Source: Paludifilum halophilum
GTDB taxonomy: Bacteria > Bacillota > Bacilli > Thermoactinomycetales > DSM-45169
Reading direction: 5' to 3'
Length of the DNA: 64,000 nt
NCBI RefSeq assembly: GCF_002245355.1
Contig: NZ_NOWF01000008.1
Coordinates: 124,001-188,000 of the forward strand
The position numbers and the translations under genes are program-made. The notes beneath the pieces are model-generated. The model saw nothing but the letters and a program-made list of their open reading frames with translations. It had not been told where the DNA came from and ran no database searches. The stretch's first letter is position 1, and each line of letters opens with the position of its first letter. Positions 38,500 to 48,132 of this stretch are shown here, piece after piece.

Positions 38500-38998
38500 A
38501 TTCAAGCACCCTCTTCATCAGTGAATCGATGTTAGCGTCGTTTCGCCACCCCGGCCATTGGACAAAAACCGTTTGAATCTTTTTTGACGGTTTGTTTCCT
38601 TGCGTCCTTAGTGACCGTTTCTGCGGCCTAAACATTTCCCATTATACCACTGAATTCATTCCCTATATAAAGGGTCACTTTTTTCTTAAACGGGTCGATC
38701 CTTTTTTGGTAAACTGAATCGAAAGGAGTATTTTTTCCCATAAAGAGAAAAAGCGCGGGATGTCGATCTTTGATCGGGAGGAGCGGCTCCGGTTCATTTT
38801 CTGTGTAAGGGGAAAGGCAGGAGATTTCCCTAATCCAAAAGAAATAATTTCATGTTACTATGATGTTCTCTTCCGTTCCGATTCATATAATGGAGGAGGA
38901 GAGAGTCCGTTCTGTTGATCCTACCATGGTGGGAAAGAGGTGCCATGATCCTTTCGGGACCGGGTGCGGGAGCCTGCAACTAAGGGGCGTATGAAACG
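38500..38998. other. Intergenic region between divergent genes
   Basis: About 500 bp with no supported gene. It contains scattered purine-rich ribosome-binding-like sequences, for example GGAGGAGAG near 38892, but no downstream frame to match. Probably divergent promoters of the MscS gene and the propeller-mutY operon. Confidence 0.4.
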
Positions 38999-40444
38999 AT
39001 GCGGCAAAACCATGGGATCGGGGAAAAAATTTCCGAAAAATGGCGGATTTTCACCGACCTGCCGGCAGGGCGAAACCGATGGTTGCTATTCATGGGGTTG
39101 GCTTTGGTCTTGGTCGGGTTTTTTTGGACGGTTTGGTACCTTGGACAAGATGATTCTTCTCCCGAGGTTTTAAAAGAAGCCGTCTTTTCCAAAATCGTCC
39201 CCTATTTGTTTCGCAACGAGCGGTTTTATTTCTGGGGCGAAGTCAATGGCCAAGGCGATTACTATGTGTTCGACCTGAAGAAGGCTCGTCTCCGCAAAGA
39301 GGACTGGATCCGTGAGTACGGGGATAATGAAAAGGTCTATCGTTTGAACGACCGGTATACACTCGATATCCAAACCCGAAACGGATCCCGGTCCCTTCTG
39401 CTGGAAGACAGCTCCGGGAACAGAAAGAGAGTGACCGATCATCTGCCGCAGGGAAAACAACCTCTGTCGATTGCCGAATCGGGGGAGGCCTTTGTTTATG
39501 CCGAAGAAGCCGGTGGGAAGGTGGACCTGTATCTGTACCGGATCGGGACGAAGGATCCCGTGGCTTTGTCGCAAAGCGTCTCACCCGATCAGCTGGAACG
39601 GCCCCGTTGGGTACAGTGGTCCGGCGACGGGAAATATGTCCTGGTGAGCGGACGATGGGTCTATCGAGTCAAAGACGGCGGTTTGGAACGAACCCTTCCC
39701 GGGACGGGCGGAACTTGGTCGCCGCAAGGGGACAGGCTGGCCTACATCGGCTCGGAAGGGAAAGACAAGCCCTCGGAGGAGGACTTTCCCACAGAACGGA
39801 CCTCGCCGCGGGGGAAGAAGGTGGTGTTGTGGAACGCCGGGACGGGGGATGAGCGGGTCATCTTCCGGGCGGAGTCCGAGCAGTGGGTCGTCCGGGAAGT
39901 CGCCTGGGATCCTGAAGGAAGGTATCTGGCATTTCCCACCGGAAAACAGGAGAAGGATGAAACCACCTTTGAGGAGATCCATGTGATGGACGGGAAGGCC
40001 TTTCATTATGTGGAGAGCGAACAAAATCTGATGCCGACCCGGTTAGAAAATATGCTTTTGAGTAAAGGCGGAAATTATCTTTCTTATTCCGTCAATGGAA
40101 TTCTCAAACTGATTAATTTGAACACCCAAGAATCGAGGGTTTATGACGTGTATACCCAGGAAGAACAGGATCAGACGGAGTATATCCGTTACGATCCCGG
40201 CGGGGTATGGTTGGGGCAAACGCATGCCATTTTATATGTCGCGGATAACATGGAAGAAAAACAAGTTTATCGGACTCCTCTCCAGATCACCGGTTTTTAC
40301 TTGTCTTCCCGACGCGACAAACTCTTAGTGATAGAAGAGTTGACCGAAGGACAAAAATTGAGGCTGATTCGCCTCCAATCGGAAAAAACATCCCCCTCCA
40401 CCAAAGACACCAGAGATGGGAGCAGAGAGGAGGCGGCGGAATGA
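38999..40444 (+). CDS. Membrane-anchored beta-propeller-like protein
   Basis: A protein of 481 residues with one N-terminal membrane helix (about 28-48) and a large extracytoplasmic domain. This contains repeated short blades of the WD40/TolB type (WVQWSGDGKYVLVSGRW, GTWSPQGDRLAYIG, EVAWDPEGRYLAFPTG, LSKGGNYLSYSVNG), spaced 40-60 residues apart. No catalytic motif is visible. Its stop overlaps the mutY start (ATGA), linking it to a DNA-repair gene. Function unknown. Confidence 0.7.
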   Translation: MRQNHGIGEKISEKWRIFTDLPAGRNRWLLFMGLALVLVGFFWTVWYLGQDDSSPEVLKEAVFSKIVPYLFRNERFYFWGEVNGQGDYYVFDLKKARLRKEDWIREYGDNEKVYRLNDRYTLDIQTRNGSRSLLLEDSSGNRKRVTDHLPQGKQPLSIAESGEAFVYAEEAGGKVDLYLYRIGTKDPVALSQSVSPDQLERPRWVQWSGDGKYVLVSGRWVYRVKDGGLERTLPGTGGTWSPQGDRLAYIGSEGKDKPSEEDFPTERTSPRGKKVVLWNAGTGDERVIFRAESEQWVVREVAWDPEGRYLAFPTGKQEKDETTFEEIHVMDGKAFHYVESEQNLMPTRLENMLLSKGGNYLSYSVNGILKLINLNTQESRVYDVYTQEEQDQTEYIRYDPGGVWLGQTHAILYVADNMEEKQVYRTPLQITGFYLSSRRDKLLVIEELTEGQKLRLIRLQSEKTSPSTKDTRDGSREEAAE

Positions 40445-41571
40445 ACCGGAAAGCGACGGAATCGGTCCCCCTTCCGGAGGAGGGCTGGGTGGAAGCGGTC
40501 CGGAGAAAATTGTTGAACTGGTACGATGAAAACAAACGCGAACTCCCCTGGCGCCAGAACAAGGATCCTTACCGGATTTGGGTATCGGAAATCATGTTGC
40601 AACAAACCCGTGTCGATACGGTGATTCCCTACTACGAGCGGTTTATGGAGTCTTTCCCCACTCTGAATCGACTTGCGGAAGCGGAGGAAGAGTCGGTGAT
40701 CAAAGCCTGGGAAGGACTGGGTTATTATTCTCGGGCTCGCAACCTGCATACGGCGGTCAAAGAGGTGGCCGCCACCTACGGCGGGGAAATTCCCCGGGAT
40801 CCGGAGGAGATATCCAGCCTGAAGGGGGTGGGTAACTATACCGCCGGAGCCATTCTGAGTATTGCCTACGACCAGCCGGTTCCCGCGGTGGACGGGAACG
40901 TGATGAGGGTGTTTTCCCGGTGGTTCGCCTTACAGGACGATGTGGCCAAGCTGTCGACGCGAAGGAAAATGGAAACGATCGCCCGCCATGTCATTTCCGA
41001 GGAGCGGCCCGGCGATTTCAATCAGGCGCTGATGGAGCTGGGTGCTTTAGTCTGCAGTCCTCTGTCCCCCTCTTGCGACATTTGCCCCGTCCAGGAGCAT
41101 TGTCAGGCGAGGAAAGAAGGGGTGCAAGCGGAACTGCCGGTGAAAAAGAAGGCGAAACCCCCGGTTCCGTCAGAAGTGTCCTTTGGATATATCCGGCACG
41201 GGGATCGGATTCTGATTCAGCGGCGGCCGAAAGAAGGGTTGCTGGCGGGAATGTGGGGATTGCCTTCATCGGAACGGAAAAAAGGGGAAGTCGTTCCCGG
41301 AGAAACCCTTAAACAGGACCTGTTCGACCAGGGACTGGAGGTGGAGCTTGGTGCCGCTTTGGGGGAGATGGAACATGTTTTCAGCCATCGCCGGTGGTGG
41401 ATCACTGTTGTAGAGGGTGAACTTCCCTCTCCGCCGGAATGTTTGCCTGAAGGGTATGAGTGGGTGAAAGAAGGGGAGTGGGATACTCTCGCCCTTCCCA
41501 ATGTATACCGAAAAGCGTTGGAACGGGTGGCGGACCGGTCACGGTCGTGGATTCAGGGACGGTTGTTTTAA
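40441..41571 (+). CDS. mutY: A/G-specific adenine glycosylase MutY
   Basis: A protein of 376 residues. The HhH-GPD domain (about 30-190) has the catalytic Glu in SEIMLQQTRV, the hairpin LKGVGNYTAGAIL and the Asp in VDGNVMRVFSR. The [4Fe-4S] loop has C-x6-C-x2-C-x5-C (CSPLSPSCDICPVQEHC). The C-terminal NUDIX-like 8-oxoG recognition domain (about 235-365) includes a FSHRRW segment. It removes adenine opposite 8-oxoguanine. Coupled by a 4-nt overlap to the propeller protein. Confidence 0.95.
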   Translation: MNRKATESVPLPEEGWVEAVRRKLLNWYDENKRELPWRQNKDPYRIWVSEIMLQQTRVDTVIPYYERFMESFPTLNRLAEAEEESVIKAWEGLGYYSRARNLHTAVKEVAATYGGEIPRDPEEISSLKGVGNYTAGAILSIAYDQPVPAVDGNVMRVFSRWFALQDDVAKLSTRRKMETIARHVISEERPGDFNQALMELGALVCSPLSPSCDICPVQEHCQARKEGVQAELPVKKKAKPPVPSEVSFGYIRHGDRILIQRRPKEGLLAGMWGLPSSERKKGEVVPGETLKQDLFDQGLEVELGAALGEMEHVFSHRRWWITVVEGELPSPPECLPEGYEWVKEGEWDTLALPNVYRKALERVADRSRSWIQGRLF

Positions 41572-41689
41572 GAACATGTCCGGTTATTCAAGTTTCTATG
41601 ATAGTTGAATCCAGGCATTTGTCGCGGGAAACCCGTCCGCCTTCAATCGGGCGGTCGGGGAAAGAGATACCGAAGGGGAGAGAGGACCC

Positions 41690-42961
41690 GTGGAAGAAAA
41701 TAAACGGCATCAATCGCTGGAGTCCGAGGGGGAAAAAGGGTCGCCGGCGACGGAGGAGCCGGGGCTGGAACCGGTGGAAGAGGTGGACGACCGTTCGGAA
41801 ACGGAATCAGCCGGGAGCGGAAAATTGCGTCAGGCGGGGGAGTCGATCATTCGCTTTTTTCGTCGGCTTCCCCTGGTTCACCGGATTCCCTTGAGACGTG
41901 TCGGACCGCGAAACACTGCCATTGGTGCGGCGGTACTGACCCTTCTCCTGTTCGGGGCAGTCTTGGTGATGGCGATGAATACGATTCCCGCTGCTACTAA
42001 CGCTGATTCGGAAACGATCCGGGAACAGTCGGAGGCGACGGAGAAAAAGAAGCCGCCGAAACCGAAGCCTTTAAAGTTGATCCTTACCCATGAGGGAGAA
42101 ACATGGGAGACCGATTTGCGGAAAATGGGGTTTGATGGAAAGGAAAACGAGGATTTTGATCGTGAAAAACTGAAAGATTGGCTGAAGGAAGTGAAGAAGG
42201 AAGTGGATCAGCCGGCGGAAAACGCCGAGCTGGAACGCTTCGGTCAGTCGATTCGCCCTGAACGCGAGGGCACCTTGATGGACCTGGAGGAAATCGAGGA
42301 CCATTGGATGAACGACTTGTCAGACCGGGTCAATCAACCTCAGGAAATCCCTATGGTTCCTGACGAGCCCGAGGTGACGACGGCGGATTTGGAACGGGTG
42401 GATGGCAAGCGCATCGGTCGATATACGACATATCTGAATCCCGGAAACACCGATCGGACAACGAATGTCCGACTGGCCAGCGAAGCGATCAACAACCGAG
42501 TACTTAACCCCGGCGAGGTTTTTTCCTTTAACAAGACGGTGGGAAAGCGCACCGCCGCTCGGGGATATAAGCCTGCCACGATTATCGTGCGGGGGGAATA
42601 TAGTGAAGGGCTCGGCGGCGGGATCTGTCAGACATCTTCCACCCTTTACAACAGCGTTGATGCTGCCGGTCTTGCCGTGATCGCCCGCTTTTCCCACAGC
42701 AAGGAAGTCACCTATGTTCCGAAAGGAAGGGATGCCACGGTCGCTTGGAACGGTCCCGACTTTCGCTTTCGCAATAATCTCTCGGCACCGATTCTGATCC
42801 GATCATTCCTCAAAGGTGGAACGTTAACTGTTGAAATATACACGACACCTGAGGCATGGCATAACCCCAGAAAAGTGGAGGGGGCTCCCACGGAAGTGGA
42901 GTCGACCACGGATTCCGAACCGAATCAGGCTTCGGAAGAACTGAACCGGGAGGATGAATAA
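41690..42961 (+). CDS. VanW family membrane-anchored protein
   Basis: A 423-residue protein. An acidic, basic-ending cytoplasmic N-terminus (1-75) is followed by one membrane helix (about 82-103), a PG-binding-4-like region (about 125-215) and a VanW domain (about 240-375) with LNPGEVFSFNKTVGKRTAARGY and GGGICQTSSTLYN. VanW proteins occur in vancomycin-resistance clusters and in many spore-formers, with a wall-related but undefined role; there are no van genes here. The start is GTG 41690 after GGGGAGAGAGGA. Confidence 0.87.
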   Translation: MEENKRHQSLESEGEKGSPATEEPGLEPVEEVDDRSETESAGSGKLRQAGESIIRFFRRLPLVHRIPLRRVGPRNTAIGAAVLTLLLFGAVLVMAMNTIPAATNADSETIREQSEATEKKKPPKPKPLKLILTHEGETWETDLRKMGFDGKENEDFDREKLKDWLKEVKKEVDQPAENAELERFGQSIRPEREGTLMDLEEIEDHWMNDLSDRVNQPQEIPMVPDEPEVTTADLERVDGKRIGRYTTYLNPGNTDRTTNVRLASEAINNRVLNPGEVFSFNKTVGKRTAARGYKPATIIVRGEYSEGLGGGICQTSSTLYNSVDAAGLAVIARFSHSKEVTYVPKGRDATVAWNGPDFRFRNNLSAPILIRSFLKGGTLTVEIYTTPEAWHNPRKVEGAPTEVESTTDSEPNQASEELNREDE

Positions 42962-43005
42962 CTGGATGAGGCCGAGCTTGACCCTTCACCCGAGATGGAA
43001 TACCG

Positions 43006-43037
43006 AAAGCCGCAGCGATGTTTCCGCTGCGGCTTTT
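43006..43037 (+). terminator. Terminator after vanW
   Basis: The stem AAAGCCGCAGCG / CGCTGCGGCTTT with a 7-nt loop is followed by TT. Confidence 0.88.
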
Positions 43038-43306
43038 GATTCGTTCAACCGTTTCGTTTTTGCGGGGCATCCTCCGGGTGATCCAGTTCGGCTTTCTCTT
43101 CCTCTAGTAAATACTGGGGATATTGCCCATGCTAGATAAAATCCTTTTAAGTGAATCTTTACCCGTTTAAATCGGGATCGCAGGGAAAAACTAAATGCCG
43201 AAACCGATTCCTGATGATCGATATTTCAATTTTTTATATTCCGGGACATATACTGAAATTGGGGTTTCCATGCTCGGTTTGGAGCTGGGAGCGGGGAGGG
43301 AATACG

Positions 43307-44050
43307 ATGGATTCGGGGCATCTTCGAATTCGATTTTGGTATCCATGGCTGGCTAAGAGTGCAGCGGCCATTAATTTGACTGCGGTTGTTTTATCTTTCC
43401 TTTTTTTAGTACGTATCGGACATGGATCACTGGGGGAACGGATGTCCTACATTGTCTCCAACGAAACCGCCGTGATCTGGTCCTGGGGAAGCGGGATTCT
43501 GGCGACTACGACGATGACCGGTATTTTTTGTGTGTTGCTTTTGGTTTTGGATCAACGATACCGAGCAATTTTACAGATGGCTTTGATGATTTGGATCACG
43601 GGAGCCGCTACCGGTATCCTTCACGATCTGATCCAAATGACCGTCATCCCTGCCTTATCCCAGCTGTTTCTCCAAGTACCGACGGAAAATTTGGCCCAAA
43701 CCATCATTCAGTGGGAAAAACTCTTGGTCCGTTGGGCGGGGGTATTCGGTTTTACCTGTTATGCGATCAGCGGATTGATATATACCGCCGTTATGTTCCG
43801 GACGAATCATTTTCCCGATCGGTTGGCCCGATACTCTTTCGGGGTTTGGACATTTCTTCTTTTGTCGGCCGTATTGGTACGTTGGTTGACTCCTTTTTTT
43901 CCATGGATGACAACGTTGTCTCTGCTGGCTCTGGTACCCTGGTTTTGGCAATTGGGCCGGTATCGTTTCAGCCGAAGGAAGTATGATAAGTGGGGATCAT
44001 GGTTTCGAGGAGGGATTTCCAATATTTTATACTGCGATGAAACAGGGTGA
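43307..44050 (+). CDS. Hypothetical multi-pass membrane protein
   Basis: ATG 43307 follows GGGGAGGG and gives 247 residues; the longer frame from 43151 has no ribosome binding site. Six hydrophobic segments are visible (about 13-37, 55-80, 85-110, 145-170, 185-205, 210-228), and the C-terminus is basic. No family recognised. It stands alone. Confidence 0.65.
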   Translation: MDSGHLRIRFWYPWLAKSAAAINLTAVVLSFLFLVRIGHGSLGERMSYIVSNETAVIWSWGSGILATTTMTGIFCVLLLVLDQRYRAILQMALMIWITGAATGILHDLIQMTVIPALSQLFLQVPTENLAQTIIQWEKLLVRWAGVFGFTCYAISGLIYTAVMFRTNHFPDRLARYSFGVWTFLLLSAVLVRWLTPFFPWMTTLSLLALVPWFWQLGRYRFSRRKYDKWGSWFRGGISNILYCDETG

Positions 44051-44211
44051 TATCCGGCGGAAAGCACTTCAAAGAAAAAGGCAAAAAATCGGCGAATGCG
44101 GGAGGTACACCTGTTTCGTAAGCGTTTTCTTCACAAAAAGATCAAAATTGCATTCTTCCGATCCCATCTAGTAAACTAATAAAACCATCGTCGTAGGAGG
44201 ATTTTCAGCTT

Positions 44212-44652
44212 ATGAACCTGCGCTCTTTTCAATTATCTGATGTCCATGCTGTTACATCCATCTGGAGGCTGACGGCGTCCCGGGCGGTCGAGAGGGAAAC
44301 ATTGAAGGTTCTTTCCAAGCAACTGGCCTGTGATCGGGACCTAGTCCTTGTGGCCGAGATCGACGACCGGGTCGTCGGGGCGATCGTGGGGACGATGGAG
44401 GAGGACACCGGATATTTTTACTGTCTGGCTGTTCACCCGGACTACCAAGGATGCGGTGTCGGAAGGGAATTGACATCGCTGTTGGAAGAGCGGTTTCACA
44501 GTAAGGGTGTCCACCGGATTGAAGTGATGGTGGACGGAGGGACGGAAAAATTGGTCCCCTTCTATAACCATCTGGGTTACCGGGAAACGCGGTCTTCCGT
44601 CTTGGAAAAGAACTGGATGTTTCGCCTTCAGGACAATCTGGGAACCGTGTAA
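44212..44652 (+). CDS. GNAT family N-acetyltransferase
   Basis: A 146-residue GNAT protein: YFYCLAVHPDYQGCGVGRELTSLLEE contains the acetyl-CoA pyrophosphate-binding motif (Gln-x-x-Gly-x-Gly), and FYNHLGYRET is the typical C-terminal strand. It acetylates an unknown small molecule or protein amine. TAGGAGG lies upstream of ATG 44212. Confidence 0.85.
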   Translation: MNLRSFQLSDVHAVTSIWRLTASRAVERETLKVLSKQLACDRDLVLVAEIDDRVVGAIVGTMEEDTGYFYCLAVHPDYQGCGVGRELTSLLEERFHSKGVHRIEVMVDGGTEKLVPFYNHLGYRETRSSVLEKNWMFRLQDNLGTV

Positions 44653-44800
44653 CACAACTGTAAAAGGTGGTCTACTATCGGAACGGATTGATTGACATCT
44701 ATTTTTTATCACATCCGTGTTAAAGGAAAACACCGTTTTTTGTAAAGGTTTTATAAACCTTTTTATTAAACAATCAATTTTCAGAATCAAACGAACAAAA

Positions 44801-44830
44801 AGAGCCGTCCTGATGGGCGGTCTATTTTTA
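44801..44830 (+). terminator. Probable terminator before the protease gene
   Basis: AGAGCCGTCC-TGAT-GGGCGGTCT forms an imperfect stem with a bulged G, followed by ATTTTTATTT. Confidence 0.6.
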
Positions 44831-44902
44831 TTTAAAATGTTCGGAAAAGGAAGGATTATCCTTCCGGGCTGACTAATTCTTCTGTAAGGAGGTGGATCCA
44901 TC

Positions 44903-46207
44903 ATGGGTAAAAGCCGCAGGGTTTGGTTCGAAGAAGCCGGTGGAATGCTCGATCCGGGGCTGATCAGCCAGCTGAGACAGCTGAGGAAGGAAGGAGCGGA
45001 CGAACAAAAAACTGGTTTGCCGGTGATTGTCCGCTGGAAAGATCGAACGGACCGGAAGGAACGGGAAGAGGCTTTGCGGATTTGCGAGGGAGGTTCCTGT
45101 GACAGTGTGTTCGGTGAATTGAGCATGTCGGCAAGCTTCTACGGGCAATTAAGCCCAGGGACGATCGACAGTTTAAAAGATCATAAAGCCGTGTCGAAAA
45201 TCTATTTTGACCGGGAAGTTCAGGCTTTGTTGGATGTGGCATCCAAGTCCGTCGGAGCGGTCGATGTTCGGGAACATGAGGGCCTGTCCGGAAAAGGAGT
45301 AACCATCGCTGTCCTTGATACGGGAATTCATCCCCATGACGATCTGACGAAGCCGGAAGAGCGTATTTCCGGTTTTGCCGATCTGGTGGGGGAGAAGCAG
45401 GATCCCTACGATGATCAGGGACACGGCACCCATTGTGCAGGGGATGCCGCGGGCAACGGTCATCTGTCGGAGGGATTGTACACCGGTCCAGCCTCCGAAG
45501 CGAACGTGGTCGGGGTCAAAGTACTGGACAAGGAGGGGGGAGGCAGGCTGTCCACGGTGATCCGGGGCGTGGAGTGGTGCATCCAACACCGGGAGGAGTT
45601 GGATATCCGGGTGATTTCGCTTTCCCTGGGTGCTCCCGCCTTTGAATCTTATCGGGACGACCCCTTGGCCCAGGCGTGTGAAGCTGCTTGGCACAGCGGG
45701 ATTGTGGTCTGTGCCGCCGCGGGGAATCAAGGGCCCTATCCGGGTACGATCAGCACTCCGGGGATCGACCCGGTCATTATCACGGTGGGATCTGCCGACG
45801 ACCAGGATACGATCGAACGGGGCGATGACGAAAAAGCCCCTTACTCCAGCCGGGGCCCCACTTTGGATTTGCTGGTGAAGCCGGATATTTACGCCCCGGG
45901 TACGAATATCATCTCCCTGTCGGTTCCCGATTCCCCTCTGGAGGAAGAATTGCCCGAAAATCGGGTTGGAGACTATTATATCAGCCTGTCCGGCACTTCG
46001 ATGGCAACGCCGGTCTGCGCCGGTGTGGTCGCCCTGATGCTGGAGGCCAACCCGCGTTTGAGCCCCAACGACGTAAAGAGTATTCTGAAGAGTACCGCTG
46101 CAGAAATGGAAGGGGACCAGGCAGGCTATATCGATTCCCGGCGTGCGGTGGATCTGGCCAAAAAATATCTTCAATTCCAGCAACCTTTCGCTCCGGTCAA
46201 AGGATAA
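44903..46207 (+). CDS. Subtilisin-family serine protease, AprX-like (intracellular)
   Basis: A protein of 434 residues without a signal peptide. A short N-terminal prodomain-like region (1-115) precedes the S8 catalytic domain. The catalytic triad is visible: Asp in VLDTGIH, His in GHGTHCAGD, Ser in SGTSMATPVCAG; the oxyanion Asn is in AAAGNQGP. The missing signal and the size match AprX-type intracellular subtilisins. RBS AAGGAGGTGG. The substrate or stage of use is unknown. Confidence 0.9.
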   Translation: MGKSRRVWFEEAGGMLDPGLISQLRQLRKEGADEQKTGLPVIVRWKDRTDRKEREEALRICEGGSCDSVFGELSMSASFYGQLSPGTIDSLKDHKAVSKIYFDREVQALLDVASKSVGAVDVREHEGLSGKGVTIAVLDTGIHPHDDLTKPEERISGFADLVGEKQDPYDDQGHGTHCAGDAAGNGHLSEGLYTGPASEANVVGVKVLDKEGGGRLSTVIRGVEWCIQHREELDIRVISLSLGAPAFESYRDDPLAQACEAAWHSGIVVCAAAGNQGPYPGTISTPGIDPVIITVGSADDQDTIERGDDEKAPYSSRGPTLDLLVKPDIYAPGTNIISLSVPDSPLEEELPENRVGDYYISLSGTSMATPVCAGVVALMLEANPRLSPNDVKSILKSTAAEMEGDQAGYIDSRRAVDLAKKYLQFQQPFAPVKG

Positions 46208-46213
46208 ATCCTC

Positions 46214-46239
46214 AAAACCTCGCCGAGAGGCGAGGTTTT
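46214..46239. terminator. Bidirectional terminator between aprX-like and proC
   Basis: AAAACCTCGCC-GAGA-GGCGAGGTTTT is a perfect 11-bp stem with T-runs on either strand. It serves both convergent genes. Confidence 0.9.
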
Positions 46240-46255
46240 GGTCTTTATCCTCCTT

Positions 46256-47107
46256 TTAAACGGGGTCGTCAGCGCAGTGTCGGAGTGGACAGGGAGACGC
46301 CAATTCTTTGGAACGTTTCTGCGCCCGCTTTACAGCGGTGATCAGTGTCTGATGAAAATCATGATCGGCCAGGGACTGGACACCGGCCATTGTCGTCCCT
46401 CCCGGGGAAGTAACTTTATGGCGCAGCTGAGCCGGGTCTTCACCGGTTTCCAGCAGCATGTGAGCGGCTCCGACCAGGGTTTGCAGGGTGAGCTGCCGGG
46501 CTACCGGATGGGAGAGGCCGGCGTTGACCCCTGCTCGCTCCAAACCTTCCACCAGGTAATAAATATAGGCCGGGCCGCTGCCGGATAAACCGGTTACTGC
46601 ATCCATATCCTTTTCCTCTACCCGGACTACTGATCCGATGGAGGAAAAAGTTGCTGACGCGCTGTTCAGATCCTCCTCCGTGGCGTATGCTCCTCCGCAG
46701 AGAGCGGTGGCGGAGCGCCCGATCATACTGGAAGTATTGGGCATGGCCCGGATCACTGTTGTGCCTCGGGGCAGGCGCTCTTCGATAAAAGAGGTGGAGA
46801 TCCCGGCGGCAACGGAGATCACGCGCTGGCCGGGGCGGATATCATCTTTGTACTGTTTCAGCACCTGATCCATATCCTTTGGTTTAACGGCCAGAATGAT
46901 CGTGTTGGCATCAGCGATCGCTTTTTCCTTCTGCCGGGGACAGCGGATGCCGTATGCACTCTCCATTTGACGCAGTCGATCTGCGTTTTCGCGGTTGATC
47001 AAACGGATTTGTTCAGCAGAGGCCCGCTTGTTTTTCAACAGTCCGGAAAGGATGGCTTCTGCCATGGCTCCTGCTCCGATCAGGCAGTATGTTTCCCGTT
47101 GAGACAT
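46256..47107 (-). CDS. proC: Pyrroline-5-carboxylate reductase
   Basis: A protein of 283 residues. The Rossmann motif LIGAGAMAEAI opens it. VKPKD, RAMPNTSSMIGRSATAL and the C-terminal signature segment VTSPGGTTMAGVQSL are typical of P5C reductase. It catalyses the last step of proline synthesis using NAD(P)H. The start is ATG 47107 with GGAGGG; the longer frame to 47338 runs through the T-box leader and is rejected. The leader makes expression respond to uncharged tRNA. Confidence 0.95.
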   Translation of the reverse strand: MSQRETYCLIGAGAMAEAILSGLLKNKRASAEQIRLINRENADRLRQMESAYGIRCPRQKEKAIADANTIILAVKPKDMDQVLKQYKDDIRPGQRVISVAAGISTSFIEERLPRGTTVIRAMPNTSSMIGRSATALCGGAYATEEDLNSASATFSSIGSVVRVEEKDMDAVTGLSGSGPAYIYYLVEGLERAGVNAGLSHPVARQLTLQTLVGAAHMLLETGEDPAQLRHKVTSPGGTTMAGVQSLADHDFHQTLITAVKRAQKRSKELASPCPLRHCADDPV

Positions 47108-47144
47108 AAACTTCCCTCCTGTTCTTTGGTTGAGGTGCCAGTCA

Positions 47145-47422
47145 ATACAAAACCCTCTTTCGTCACAAGGACGAAAGAGGGTTCTTCCGCGGTACCACCT
47201 TTGTTGGCACATGTTGTGCCCGACTCGGTTGAGCGGCCTGGTCAGCCGCTCTTCTTTTGGTAACGGAGAGAACTCCGTGGGATTCATCATCGCCCGCTCG
47301 CAAGGTGGGTTGGGGCCGGCATCCCGACGGAACCTCACAGCCCGGGGGTTCCGCTCTCTGGGCGGTAAGCCGGCCTTACTGGCCCGGTCATCGCGTTTCC
47401 AACATATCGGCGGCTTCTAGTT
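47145..47422 (-). promoter_or_regulatory. T-box riboswitch leader of proC
   Basis: On the minus strand the T-box core AAAGGTGGTACCGCGG (47184-47201) is followed by a strong terminator, AACCCTCTTTCGT / ACGAAAGAGGGTT (47151-47183). Upstream, elements of Stem I are visible: GATGACC, AGTAAG-like GCCAGTAAGGCCGGC and the AGAGAG loop (CCCAGAGAGCGG). Proline codons (CCA, CCC, CCG) occur in the specifier region, but I cannot fix which triplet is read. Uncharged tRNA, most likely tRNA-Pro, would stabilise the antiterminator. Confidence 0.93.
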
Positions 47423-47428
47423 TTTATT

Positions 47429-47458
47429 ATTATGCATACCAGAGAAAGGGAATGTCAA
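47429..47458 (-). promoter_or_regulatory. Promoter of the proC T-box leader
   Basis: On the minus strand TTGACA (47458 to 47453) and CATAAT (47434 to 47429) are 18 nt apart. Transcription would begin near 47422, exactly at the start of the T-box leader. Confidence 0.7.
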
Positions 47459-47572
47459 GGTGGAAAATACATAGAAAGATCCTCCCGCAAACTTTCTAGA
47501 ATCAATTCAGATTTTTTGTTTTATAATTTGTTTGAATTGGAAATACAAGAAAGTAAGCAGAAAGGATTGGAT

Positions 47573-48121
47573 ATGTCGATGGACTTCCCGAAACCGGGAG
47601 ATATCCTGCGCATTGAAAGTTATAAACATGACGGAACCTTGCACAGAACTTGGAAACGGTCGGTCGTTTTGGACGGGTCGGACTCGCTTCTTCTAGCTAA
47701 TAAAGATGTCGAAGTTATGGAAGCTGACGGGCGCCGGTGGATTTCTGAAGGGCTGGCTGTCTGCCAGTTTCATAGAAAACACTGGTTCAATACGATACTA
47801 CTGTTCGGTTCCGAAGGCTTCCACCGTTATTATTGCAACATCGCCTCTCCTTATCGATACGAGAATGGGAAGTTGGTTTATATCGACTACGATCTGGATC
47901 TGATCGCCGACAAACACGGTTATTACCGCTGGATGGACACAGATGAATTTGAGAAAAACCGCTGTCGGATGAATTATCCGATTGAGGTGCTCGATCGGGT
48001 GGAAGAGGCTGTCTCGGAGTTGGAAAGACGGGTCCGAACCTGTACTCATCCCTTTCATCCGGACTTTGTACAAGCCGGCTATTATCTTTTTTTAACTTAT
48101 GCAAAACAATTGATGGGGTGA
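47573..48121 (+). CDS. DUF402 nucleoside di-/triphosphatase, NtdP-like
   Basis: A protein of 182 residues, size of NtdP/YgaC (DUF402, FomD-like barrel). Characteristic segments: FPKPGDILRIESYKHDGTLHRTW, FHRKHWFNTI, YYCNIASPYRYENGKLVYIDYDLDL and YRWMDTDEFEKNR, with acidic metal-binding residues. Family members hydrolyse nucleoside tri- and diphosphates. ATG 47573 follows AAAGGA; the longer frame from 47432 is non-coding. It is close before a signal peptidase gene. Confidence 0.88.
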   Translation: MSMDFPKPGDILRIESYKHDGTLHRTWKRSVVLDGSDSLLLANKDVEVMEADGRRWISEGLAVCQFHRKHWFNTILLFGSEGFHRYYCNIASPYRYENGKLVYIDYDLDLIADKHGYYRWMDTDEFEKNRCRMNYPIEVLDRVEEAVSELERRVRTCTHPFHPDFVQAGYYLFLTYAKQLMG

Positions 48122-48132
48122 AGTGAGGATAT

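Noticed and set aside
47108..47338. N-terminal extension of the proC frame
   Set aside because: It translates the T-box leader; the P5C reductase fold begins at ATG 47107.
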